Assembly: GCA_025935155.1 (NCBI GenBank)
Contig: JAICVV010000074.1
Coordinates: forward strand, 1-8,124
Length of the DNA: 8,124 nucleotides
DNA from: Alphaproteobacteria bacterium
GTDB lineage: Bacteria > Pseudomonadota > Alphaproteobacteria > Micropepsales > Micropepsaceae
Direction: 5' to 3'
The notes beneath the pieces were generated by a model. That model saw only the letters and a program-made list of their open reading frames with translations, was not told the origin of the DNA and did no database searches. A program made the position numbers and the translations under genes. Of the stretch, positions 1-6,140 are shown piece after piece (position 1 is the stretch's first letter; each line of letters opens with the position of its first letter).

Positions 1-1154
1 ATGTCGATGCGGTCGAGCAACGGCCCTGAAAGCCGCGTCTGATAATCGGCGCCGCATTTGGGCGCGCGGCCGCACGCCTGCGCCGGTTCGGAAAGATAAC
101 CGCAGCGGCATGGGTTCATGGCCGCGACAAGCTGGAAGCGCGCGGGATAGCGCACATGCGCGTTGGCCCGCGCCACCACCGCTTCGCCGGTTTCCATCGG
201 TTGCCGCAGCGAATCCAGCACCCCGCGCTGGAACTCCGGCAACTCGTCCAGAAACAACACGCCCAAATGGGACAGTGAGACTTCCCCCGGCTTCACACGC
301 AATCCCCCGCCGGTGAGCGCAGCCATTGAAGCGGAATGGTGCGGATTGCGGAACGGCCGCCTGCGCGAGATGGCACCATCGCGCAGTTCACCCGCCAACG
401 ATTGCACCATGGAGATTTCCAGCGCCTCGCGCGCATCGAGCGGCGGCAGCAACCCGGGAAGGCGAGCCGCGAGCATCGATTTTCCGGCTCCCGGCGGGCC
501 GATCATCAGCATGTTGTGGCCGCCGGCTGCCGCGATCTCCAGAGCGCGCTTCGCCGTCTCCTGGCCTTTTACATCGCGGAGGTCGGGGAGTGCGCCGTTC
601 TCCTCCGCAATTTTCGCGGCAGGCGGATTGAGCACCTGCACGCCTTTCATATGATTGACGATGGCGATGAGCGACGGTGCTGCGACAATTTCCAGACCGC
701 CCGCCCACGCAGCCTCGGGACCGCAGGCAGCGGGACAAATCAGGCCGCGTCCGGCTTCGGAGGCTGCCAGCGCAGCCGGCAGCACGCCAGCAACCGGCGT
801 GATCTGCGCATCGAGCGACAGCTCGCCCATCGCGGTGTAGTGCGCCATTTCGCTTGCCGGCAGCACGCCCATCGCCGAAAGCAATCCAAGCGCGATGGGC
901 AGATCGTAATGGCTTCCCTCTTTCGGCAGATCGGCGGGCGCAAGATTGATGGTGATCTTCTGGTGCGGCAACGCAAGCCCGATGGCGGACAGCGCGGCGC
1001 GGACGCGTTCCCGACTTTCCGCGACCGCCTTATCGGCAAGCCCCACGATGCTGAACGGATTGTTGACGCTCGACTGATTGGCAACGTGCACTTGCACGTC
1101 GACCTCGCGCGCCTCTATGCCTTGAAACGCAACCGTGTAGATGTGTGCGACCAT
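1..1154 (-). CDS. comM: YifB/ComM family Mg-chelatase-like AAA+ ATPase (C-terminus beyond window)
   Basis: The frame is open from an ATG at 1154 to the window edge, giving 384 codons. Family members are about 500 residues, so roughly the last 120 (Mg-chelatase C-terminal domain) are missing. The N-terminal ChlI-like domain (about residues 20-170) carries the family hallmark DKAVAESRERVRAAL. The AAA+ core has Walker A GPPGAGKS at 219-226, a Walker B-like LFLDELPEF with D303 and E304, and the family-typical MNPCRCGY at 346-353; the visible part ends in LLDRID. ComM is known in transformable bacteria as a hexameric helicase driving branch migration during integration of incoming DNA, and it is also common in bacteria not known to be competent. 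The start is backed by a purine-rich stretch (1157-1165) just upstream. It is co-directional with the preceding membrane-protein gene but 118 bp away, so it may have its own promoter. Around residues 26-34 the usual short G-x-P-x-F segment before IVGL is replaced by a slightly longer NQSSVNNPF. Family assignment is secure; a competence role here is inferred. Confidence 0.95.
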   Translation of the reverse strand, partial: MVAHIYTVAFQGIEAREVDVQVHVANQSSVNNPFSIVGLADKAVAESRERVRAALSAIGLALPHQKITINLAPADLPKEGSHYDLPIALGLLSAMGVLPASEMAHYTAMGELSLDAQITPVAGVLPAALAASEAGRGLICPAACGPEAAWAGGLEIVAAPSLIAIVNHMKGVQVLNPPAAKIAEENGALPDLRDVKGQETAKRALEIAAAGGHNMLMIGPPGAGKSMLAARLPGLLPPLDAREALEISMVQSLAGELRDGAISRRRPFRNPHHSASMAALTGGGLRVKPGEVSLSHLGVLFLDELPEFQRGVLDSLRQPMETGEAVVARANAHVRYPARFQLVAAMNPCRCGYLSEPAQACGRAPKCGADYQTRLSGPLLDRID

Positions 1155-1156
1155 GA

Positions 1157-1170
1157 CCTTCCCCCGAAGG
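1157..1170 (-). promoter_or_regulatory. comM ribosome binding site within a short inverted repeat
   Basis: On the minus strand CCTTC-GGGG-GAAGG lies two bases before the comM ATG: a perfect 5-bp stem with a 4-base loop. The purine run GGGGGAAGG, the only Shine-Dalgarno-like element, forms the loop and 3' arm. If the hairpin forms in the mRNA it would partly hide the ribosome binding site. The stem is short, so regulation is only a possibility; the ribosome binding site itself is better supported. Confidence 0.45.
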
Positions 1171-1222
1171 CAAGATTTGGCCGCATCCAAAGCCACGCTT
1201 CAATCGCCTATGCGTCGCGCTT

Positions 1223-1243
1223 TGTCGCAAACACTGTCGCAAA
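1223..1243 (-). repeat. Tandem 9-bp direct repeat upstream of comM
   Basis: On the minus strand TTTGCGACA occurs twice with a 12-bp period (1243-1235 and 1231-1223), separated by GTG. It lies in the 118-bp gap between the membrane-protein gene and comM, about 70-90 bp before the comM start. It could be a pair of half-sites for a DNA-binding protein or part of a promoter, or could be chance. No regulator is identifiable from the repeat. Confidence 0.35.
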
Positions 1244-1272
1244 TATTCGCGAGCGGCAGGCGTCCACGAAAT

Positions 1273-1674
1273 TCAGAGGAAAACCGCCACCGCTGTTGCC
1301 GCGACCAGAAAACGGACGAGATAGCCGAGGCTGTGTGCGCCGACGACGGCCCAGTCGAGCTTCATGAAAAAGCCGTTGGTGATCATGAGGACCAATGGCC
1401 CCGCGACCCAGGCAAATATCGCAGCGCCAATTGCGGACCAGAAGGTATCGATATTGGCCAGCACACAGAGCGCGACGATACCGGCCGCCGCGACAAAATC
1501 CAGCGCGCACGAGTAAATCACTGCAGTACGGTCTTTGCCGCCAACGATCCCCTCGCGCCACACTTCCGGATATTTCATGTAGCGGTCGTGAAACAGCACC
1601 CCCATGAACAGCCAATCGGTGAAGGTGGACACGATTCCCGCGACCAGCACCGCCAGAACGATCATGCCCGACAT
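1273..1674 (-). CDS. Small four-helix integral membrane protein, function unknown
   Basis: This encodes 133 residues starting MSGMIVLAVLVAG. The frame is open further upstream to 1773, but that would overlap the preceding gene's 3' end and add a basic, non-membrane stretch. The ATG at 1674 instead has a very strong ribosome binding site (AAGGGGAGG at 1688-1680, 5-base spacing). Four hydrophobic segments are visible, at about residues 4-28, 50-74, 78-103 and 109-133, with a polar loop at about 29-49 rich in charged and aromatic residues (HDRYMKYPEVWREG). D20-W21 inside the first segment and the H29-D30-R31-Y32 cluster after it look like conserved family positions. The layout resembles small uncharacterised DUF1761-like membrane proteins, but I cannot assign that family with confidence. 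It starts 26 bp after the TPR-oxygenase stop and is probably its operon partner. No enzymatic motif or transporter signature is seen. Confidence 0.8.
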   Translation of the reverse strand: MSGMIVLAVLVAGIVSTFTDWLFMGVLFHDRYMKYPEVWREGIVGGKDRTAVIYSCALDFVAAAGIVALCVLANIDTFWSAIGAAIFAWVAGPLVLMITNGFFMKLDWAVVGAHSLGYLVRFLVAATAVAVFL

Positions 1675-1700
1675 GGAAGCCTCCCCTTGTCGGCCGGAGC

Positions 1701-3554
1701 CTACTTCGGCACAGCGTCGAAAGCGATGGTCGTGCGGCTGACGGGAGCGCGGAATGGGACGGTCCCATGCCACATAAAGGAGGGAAACAGCACCAGCGCC
1801 CCGGGCACGGGCCTGATGGCGCGGCGCACGGGCTCCTTATACCCGGCATCGAACGCAGGCTCGCCAAATTTGATCCAGCCCTGCTTTTCGCCCGCATCTT
1901 CCACCGTTTCCGGCACGGCAATATAGTAGGCGGAACTGATCCAGCCTTGGGGATGCACGTGATTGGTGTGAAACCCGCAATCGTACAGCCGCGAAGACCA
2001 TGAGCCGGCATAGCGGAACCCCGGATTCCGGCGCCGCAGGAGTGGGTGCTTTTCGTCTTCCCGCATACGGGCGATGTATGCCGCTACCGCTTCGTCCACG
2101 CGCGCGCGCAAACGCTCCACGAGGTCATGACCGGCGCCGAAAATTTCATCCGCTGTTTGGGTACCGCCGCGCAGGCTCTGGTCGATGCTTTCCCGCGTGT
2201 CCGTATGCAGCCGGTCCAGATAGGTGTTCAGGTCGCGGTTGAAACTCTCCATATCCGCATACCCGTCTGGCGGCTCAAGTTCGAATATCTGCACGAAGTT
2301 TTCGTAGTCGTTCAGCCACTCTTCGCGCGCATCGCCGAGGCTGCGCAGTGCCAAGCCCCACATGGCAAGCGCGTGCTGATCGTCCGGCGCAATCGCCATG
2401 GCGCGTTCGGAAGCTGACAGACCCTTCTTCGCATCGCCTGCGCGGATCAGGGTTTCGGAGAAATTCACCCAGGCGTGGGCGTTCTCCGGCTCCATTTTTA
2501 GCGCAGTTTCGTGCTCGCGAATCGCTTCTTCGAACTCGCGTTTGCGTGCGAGGATCAGGGCCCTGCCGTCATGAGGCGTGACGTGCGAAGGCAGCAAGGC
2601 GGCAGCACGCTCGTAGTGTTCCAGCGCAGCATCGTAGTCGCCCATCTCGAAAAGGAACGTGCCCTTGTACATGGGCAAGTGACCGGCGTCCGGATAGAGA
2701 AGCGCCGCCTCATCATACGAACGAAGAAACTCGTCTTTCCGGCCAAGCCGGTACAGCAGCTTGTTGAGATCGGAATGCGCCAGGATGTCGAGAGGATTGC
2801 GCGCGATCGCCGCGCGGTACGCATCGACCGCTTCTTCGGGCAGGCCGAGCCCCTGCAAAATGTTTCCCCGGTTGTAATCTGCAAGCGGCATGTCCGGCAC
2901 CAGGGCTTTCGCGCGGTCCAGAGTTTGGAGGGCATCGTGGTAGCGGCGCTGCAGCTTCAACGAAACGCTCATATTGTGCAGCAGCGCCGCAGCCTGCCGC
3001 TGGTCCCGCGTATTGAGGGCCAGCGCCTGGCGGAGAACGGCTTCCGCTTCTCGCGCGCGGTTCTGATCGTTCAACACCGCTCCAAGACACTGCTTTAACA
3101 GCAACGAGTTCGGTTGAAGACGCAAACCGTCGCGGAAAGCCTTTTCAGCGGCAGCGAAATCGCCTGTCCCCTGAAGAGCAAGGCCGAGGTTCAGATGGGC
3201 CTCGAAATAATTTGGCTTTAGCCGGATGGCTTCACGAAAAGACCCGGCCGCTTCATCGTTACGGCCCATGGCACGCAGCAGATTTCCCAGATTATAGTGC
3301 GTCAGGGGCCGGTTCGGATCCGAGGCAATCGCCCGGCGATAGTACTGCTCGGCGGCTTCGCCACGGTTCTGCATCCGCCGTAAAGCGCCCATAAGGTACA
3401 ACCCATCGGGATCTTCTGGCGCGTGCGCGAGGATCGATTCGATTGTCCCCTCGGCGGCAAGCAGCTCGTTGCGGTTAAGGAAATCCAGCGCCTGCTGCGC
3501 GGCCCGGTGTCTGTCCGCTTCGTTTAATGCCGGCACATGTGTGGTATCGGTCAT
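1701..3554 (-). CDS. TPR-array protein with C-terminal 2OG-Fe(II) oxygenase-like domain
   Basis: This encodes 617 residues with no signal peptide, so it is probably cytoplasmic. Residues 48-391 form about ten uninterrupted TPRs with an exact 34-residue period, each ending in a P-D, P-N or P-S type turn (for example 82-115, 116-149, 222-255, 324-357). A linker (about 400-500) leads to a C-terminal double-stranded beta-helix domain resembling the putative 2OG-Fe(II) oxygenases of TIGR02466/PF13759. Landmarks are HTNHVHPQGWISSAYYIAVP (529-548), WIKFGEP (560-566), the PVPGALVLFPSFMWHG strand (582-597) and SRTTIAFD (606-613). Likely iron ligands are H532 and/or H534 and the distal H596, and R607 is the likely 2OG carboxylate binder. 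Such enzymes use O2 and 2-oxoglutarate to hydroxylate a substrate; TPRs usually bind peptides or proteins, so a protein substrate is plausible but unproven. The ribosome binding site is weak, but no better start exists. It lies 48 bp after the Rieske oxygenase gene and 26 bp before the membrane-protein gene. An HxD motif is not evident (see findings). Confidence 0.88.
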   Translation of the reverse strand: MTDTTHVPALNEADRHRAAQQALDFLNRNELLAAEGTIESILAHAPEDPDGLYLMGALRRMQNRGEAAEQYYRRAIASDPNRPLTHYNLGNLLRAMGRNDEAAGSFREAIRLKPNYFEAHLNLGLALQGTGDFAAAEKAFRDGLRLQPNSLLLKQCLGAVLNDQNRAREAEAVLRQALALNTRDQRQAAALLHNMSVSLKLQRRYHDALQTLDRAKALVPDMPLADYNRGNILQGLGLPEEAVDAYRAAIARNPLDILAHSDLNKLLYRLGRKDEFLRSYDEAALLYPDAGHLPMYKGTFLFEMGDYDAALEHYERAAALLPSHVTPHDGRALILARKREFEEAIREHETALKMEPENAHAWVNFSETLIRAGDAKKGLSASERAMAIAPDDQHALAMWGLALRSLGDAREEWLNDYENFVQIFELEPPDGYADMESFNRDLNTYLDRLHTDTRESIDQSLRGGTQTADEIFGAGHDLVERLRARVDEAVAAYIARMREDEKHPLLRRRNPGFRYAGSWSSRLYDCGFHTNHVHPQGWISSAYYIAVPETVEDAGEKQGWIKFGEPAFDAGYKEPVRRAIRPVPGALVLFPSFMWHGTVPFRAPVSRTTIAFDAVPK

Positions 3555-3602
3555 CGGCTCAGTTTTGCGGATAGTGATGGCGCAGGCAACGGGCGCACCG
3601 GC

Positions 3603-4706
3603 TCAGCCGATGGCGCGCAAGACCTGCTTTTGAAACCAGGCGACGCCTTGCTCATGCTTCGGCGAAAGACGGCCGCTCTGGTAAATTCCCGCATCGAGAT
3701 TGCGCTGAACGGCTTCGCAGATCTCGATGTCTTCTTTCGTGGTTATCAGCGAAGCCGCGATCTGCCGCTCAATCTCTGCTTCGTCGGCGTCTTCCGAAAA
3801 CAGAAAGAGATAATCGAGCCGCGTGCGGTCCTTTGCAACGGGCCACATCCGCTCCATCAAAATGCCGTCGGCATAGACGTTCACGCCCAAACACGGCCAC
3901 GTCCACGCCCAAAGCCCTGCGATCGGCGCATCGTTCTTCGGTGTGGCGCGGTAAAACTGCGCGGGCGGATCGATTTCAGTGCCGTAATCCGCCGCTATGG
4001 TCGAGGCCAGCATCGGGTGCAGCACGGGAATATGATACCCCTCGAGATAGTTCTCGACATAAGTTTTCCAGTTGCAGTGAATGTTATGGCTGGAGATGCG
4101 CGGATTGCGGAATCGCTCTGGAGACAGTGTCTGCATGCGGCGTTCCAACGGCGCAATGGCCTCTTCAACCGGCCGAGCATCCGTGTCCAGGTTGACGAAC
4201 ACAAACCCGCGCCAAACGTCTGTCTTCAGAGGAAACAGGGCGAACTGGCGCGGATCGAAATCTTCCGCCGGACCGAAATCGCGCGCGCTGGCCAAACGCC
4301 CGTCCAATGCATACTTCCAGGCATGGTAGCGGCAGACGAGAGCGCCCGCGCAATGTCCGCCACCATCCTCCACCAGCGGGCCAGCGCGATGGCGGCAGAC
4401 ATTGTGAAACGCTCTCACCGCCCCATCGTCACCGCGCACCGCCACGACAGGAAAACCGGCATAATCCGTGGCGAAATAGTCGCCAGGCCGCGGCAACTGG
4501 CTTTCGTGTGCAAAGAGCTGCCAGCTGCGCGCGAAAATCTCGCGGCGCTCGGTTTCATAAACCGCGGCATCGTTGTAGAGCCGCGCGGGCAGCGTTTCGG
4601 GGGCAGGCTGGCGCATGGCCTGTTCTAGCGCACGCGCCTCTGCTTGCGAAGTGCCGCTTTTCGCGTTTAGTTTGAGGCTGAACCGCCCTTCTTTCCGAGC
4701 TTTCAT
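3603..4706 (-). CDS. Rieske non-heme iron oxygenase, alpha subunit (choline/carnitine monooxygenase-like)
   Basis: This encodes 367 residues, close to the usual length of the CntA/GbcA/choline monooxygenase branch. The Rieske [2Fe-2S] ligands are C104-x-H106 and C125-x-x-H128. The catalytic domain has NWKTYVENYLEGYHIPVLHP (212-231), giving iron ligands H225 and H230, with the third ligand D326 in KEDIEICEAVQ (324-334). The tail YQSGRLSPKHEQGV (342-355) is typical of this branch. E222 sits at the position that bridges electron transfer between subunits; this is Asp in many ring hydroxylases and Glu in carnitine monooxygenase. The enzyme would take electrons from a reductase and insert O2-derived oxygen into a substrate, possibly a quaternary amine or aromatic; the substrate cannot be read from sequence. 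No reductase or ferredoxin gene is in the window. The ATG at 4706 lacks a clear ribosome binding site, and ATG 4616 (MRQPAPETLP) is an alternative start. It is the first gene of the apparent minus-strand operon. Confidence 0.93.
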   Translation of the reverse strand: MKARKEGRFSLKLNAKSGTSQAEARALEQAMRQPAPETLPARLYNDAAVYETERREIFARSWQLFAHESQLPRPGDYFATDYAGFPVVAVRGDDGAVRAFHNVCRHRAGPLVEDGGGHCAGALVCRYHAWKYALDGRLASARDFGPAEDFDPRQFALFPLKTDVWRGFVFVNLDTDARPVEEAIAPLERRMQTLSPERFRNPRISSHNIHCNWKTYVENYLEGYHIPVLHPMLASTIAADYGTEIDPPAQFYRATPKNDAPIAGLWAWTWPCLGVNVYADGILMERMWPVAKDRTRLDYLFLFSEDADEAEIERQIAASLITTKEDIEICEAVQRNLDAGIYQSGRLSPKHEQGVAWFQKQVLRAIG

Positions 4707-4773
4707 CGATGTTTCACAAACTCAACGGGACCGATCCGATCTTACGCTTCCTCGCACGCGGAAGGGTGGGGAT
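4707..4773. promoter_or_regulatory. Divergent intergenic region, presumed promoters for both blocks
   Basis: Sixty-seven bases separate the starts of the Rieske oxygenase (leftward) and the first secreted-protein gene (rightward), so promoters for both directions are expected here or slightly inside the genes. No convincing -35/-10 pair was found in either direction. A small overlapping repeat GATCCGATC lies at 4733-4741. The regulatory role is inferred from gene layout, not from a recognised motif. Confidence 0.35.
4761..4766 (+). promoter_or_regulatory. Ribosome binding site supporting a TTG start
   Basis: GAAGGG lies seven bases before the TTG at 4774, inside the purine-rich run 4761-4772. 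It decides the start of the first secreted-protein gene: the in-frame ATG at 4615 would lie inside the divergent Rieske gene and would bury the signal peptide 53 residues deep. Confidence 0.55.
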
Positions 4774-5334
4774 TTGATCCCGGCGCGCGCGCTCCTGACG
4801 TTTTTTGTTGCGCTGATTCCCTATGCGGCCCTAGCGCAAAGCGGCAGCGATACATTCACGAATCGGGACGATGGCGCGAAGGTGCACGTCTCTGGGTTTG
4901 TTTGTCCGCAGCGCATCGGGGAATTCGAGCGGGATGCGGTGGGCGAATACGATCCCGAACACAATCAGGATTTCTGCGCCTATGCAGCGCGGGATGGCGT
5001 GTATGGGACGATCACGCTGTCGCCCCTCAACGGGGGCTACGATCCTAAGGCGGCCTTTGCGGAAGATTTTGCCCAGCAGGACGCCACCGGCGGCAAGCGG
5101 ATTTCGGAGATTACTGTCCGGTTGAACGGTTCGCCGCTCGCCATCTACACCCGCACCTACCGCACCTCGCGCGCGGAAGCGCTCGAGTACCGCACCCTGT
5201 TCGCGGGCGCTGCCGTAAGGAACTGGGTGGTGCAGGTGACTGTCGAATATGCCGATCCACGCGACACGCAGACAGAGGCTGAGTTTCTGCGCACCGTGTA
5301 TGCCGCTGCTGAAAGGCAGATTGGAAAGTCTTAA
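4774..5334 (+). CDS. Sec-exported small protein with a two-cysteine module, function unknown
   Basis: This encodes 186 residues from a TTG start. The N-terminus MIPARALLTFFVALIPYAALA followed by QSGSD is a classic Sec signal peptide, with cleavage expected after A21, so the mature protein is periplasmic or outer-membrane associated. There is no lipobox cysteine. The mature part has two cysteines, C44 (in FVCPQRIGEF) and C68 (in DFCAYAARDG), likely to pair as a disulfide, followed by alternating beta-type stretches (YGTITLSPL, RISEITVRL, NWVVQVTVEY) and a helical C-terminus. I do not recognise the family and see no catalytic motif. It is the first gene rightward of the divergent gap and precedes a second exported protein with a matching cysteine pattern by 69 bp. 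An upstream extension to ATG 4615 is possible in principle but overlaps the divergent gene and has no ribosome binding site advantage. Confidence 0.75.
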   Translation: MIPARALLTFFVALIPYAALAQSGSDTFTNRDDGAKVHVSGFVCPQRIGEFERDAVGEYDPEHNQDFCAYAARDGVYGTITLSPLNGGYDPKAAFAEDFAQQDATGGKRISEITVRLNGSPLAIYTRTYRTSRAEALEYRTLFAGAAVRNWVVQVTVEYADPRDTQTEAEFLRTVYAAAERQIGKS

Positions 5335-5349
5335 TTGTTCTCCGCTATT

Positions 5350-5376
5350 TTGCGCCTGCGTCTCGGACGATATGAT
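5350..5376 (+). promoter_or_regulatory. Possible weak promoter before the second secreted-protein gene
   Basis: TATGAT at 5371-5376 resembles a -10 box and TTGCGC at 5350-5355 a poor -35, with a short 15-bp spacer. It lies in the 69-bp gap between the two secreted-protein genes. It would allow independent expression of the second gene, but read-through from the first is equally likely. Confidence 0.2.
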
Positions 5377-5403
5377 CGCGATTCGCCTGAAGGGGAAAAT
5401 CAG

Positions 5404-6003
5404 ATGCGCACTTTACCGGCAGCTGTGCTGATCGCATCGGCTGCGATCCTCGCTTTGGCGGCCCAGGCACAGCCGGAACCGAATGCGGCCGCTTCCCAAC
5501 CTGCGCCCGGCTCCGCTATCTCACCGCCCGTGCCCCCGGCCAATCCGCTTTCGACAGTCCTCGGCAGCATCACTGGCACACCCGCGGGCTGGTCGCGCAA
5601 TCTGGACGGCAGCTACACCCACGCACAGGCAAATGTTCGCTGCCCCATGACCTTCAAGAGTTTCAATTTCCAGCGCTTTCAGCCCACGGACGCCGATAGG
5701 CCCGACGTATTGGGCATCTGCTATTATACCGACGGCAATGGCCGTATCGGCTCGATTCGCGTTCGCAGCTATAAAGGGAGCAACGACAAGAGCGCGCTCG
5801 CCGAGAACGATAAGCTGCTGATGGCGAAAGATGGAGCACCGCCGATTCTGCTGCACACCGGAATGGACAGGAACGGCGGCGGCAGGGCTACAGCCACGAT
5901 TTCGCGCAACGGACTACTCGTGGATTGCAGTGTCTGGCAACCGGAGCACAATGTGCCGAAGAGCGATTTTCTGCTTTATTGCACGACATTGACCGGAAGC
6001 TGA
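5404..6003 (+). CDS. Sec-exported four-cysteine protein, related to its upstream neighbour
   Basis: This encodes 199 residues. The ATG at 5404 has a good ribosome binding site (AAGGGG at 5390-5395, 8-base spacing); the open frame extends back to 5335 but without a signal or ribosome binding site. The signal peptide MRTLPAAVLIASAAILALAA ends in QAQ, with cleavage expected after A22. A Pro/Ala-rich low-complexity linker follows (about residues 23-50), then a compact domain with C80 (in VRCPMTF), C106 (in GICYYTDG), C175 (in LVDCSVW) and C193 (in LLYCTTL), enough for two disulfides. The segment around C80-C106 and the following SNDKSALAEND aligns with the same region of the preceding gene product. 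The family is not recognised and there is no catalytic motif. The proline-rich linker suggests a domain held away from a membrane or partner, which is inference. The gene ends in TGA at 6001-6003. Confidence 0.82.
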   Translation: MRTLPAAVLIASAAILALAAQAQPEPNAAASQPAPGSAISPPVPPANPLSTVLGSITGTPAGWSRNLDGSYTHAQANVRCPMTFKSFNFQRFQPTDADRPDVLGICYYTDGNGRIGSIRVRSYKGSNDKSALAENDKLLMAKDGAPPILLHTGMDRNGGGRATATISRNGLLVDCSVWQPEHNVPKSDFLLYCTTLTGS

Positions 6004-6140
6004 GCCGGACCCACACTGCCATCGGCGCCTGGGGATGACACGCAGGGGCTGCCGTGACCGGCGCGAGCAGGCGATCGCAAACCGCTTCCCTAGATCAAAG
6101 TTTGCCGTATGGTTATTCTTGACCGGCGGGCAATCCCAAC

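Noticed and set aside
336..1367. Long plus-strand frame of 343 codons opposite comM
   Set aside because: It is rich in Arg/His with no recognisable domain and runs antisense to a clear ComM coding sequence; it is a shadow of high-GC codon use.
1675..1773. N-terminal extension of the membrane protein to 1773
   Set aside because: It overlaps the upstream coding sequence, is basic and non-hydrophobic, and the internal ATG at 1674 has a very strong ribosome binding site.
1141..1926. Plus-strand frame of 261 codons across the comM leader, the membrane-protein gene and the TPR-oxygenase end
   Set aside because: It spans two real minus-strand genes and an intergenic gap, and has low-complexity polar composition without motifs.
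3537..4628. Plus-strand frame of 363 codons antisense to the Rieske oxygenase
   Set aside because: The opposite strand carries complete Rieske and mononuclear iron motifs; this frame shows none of its own.
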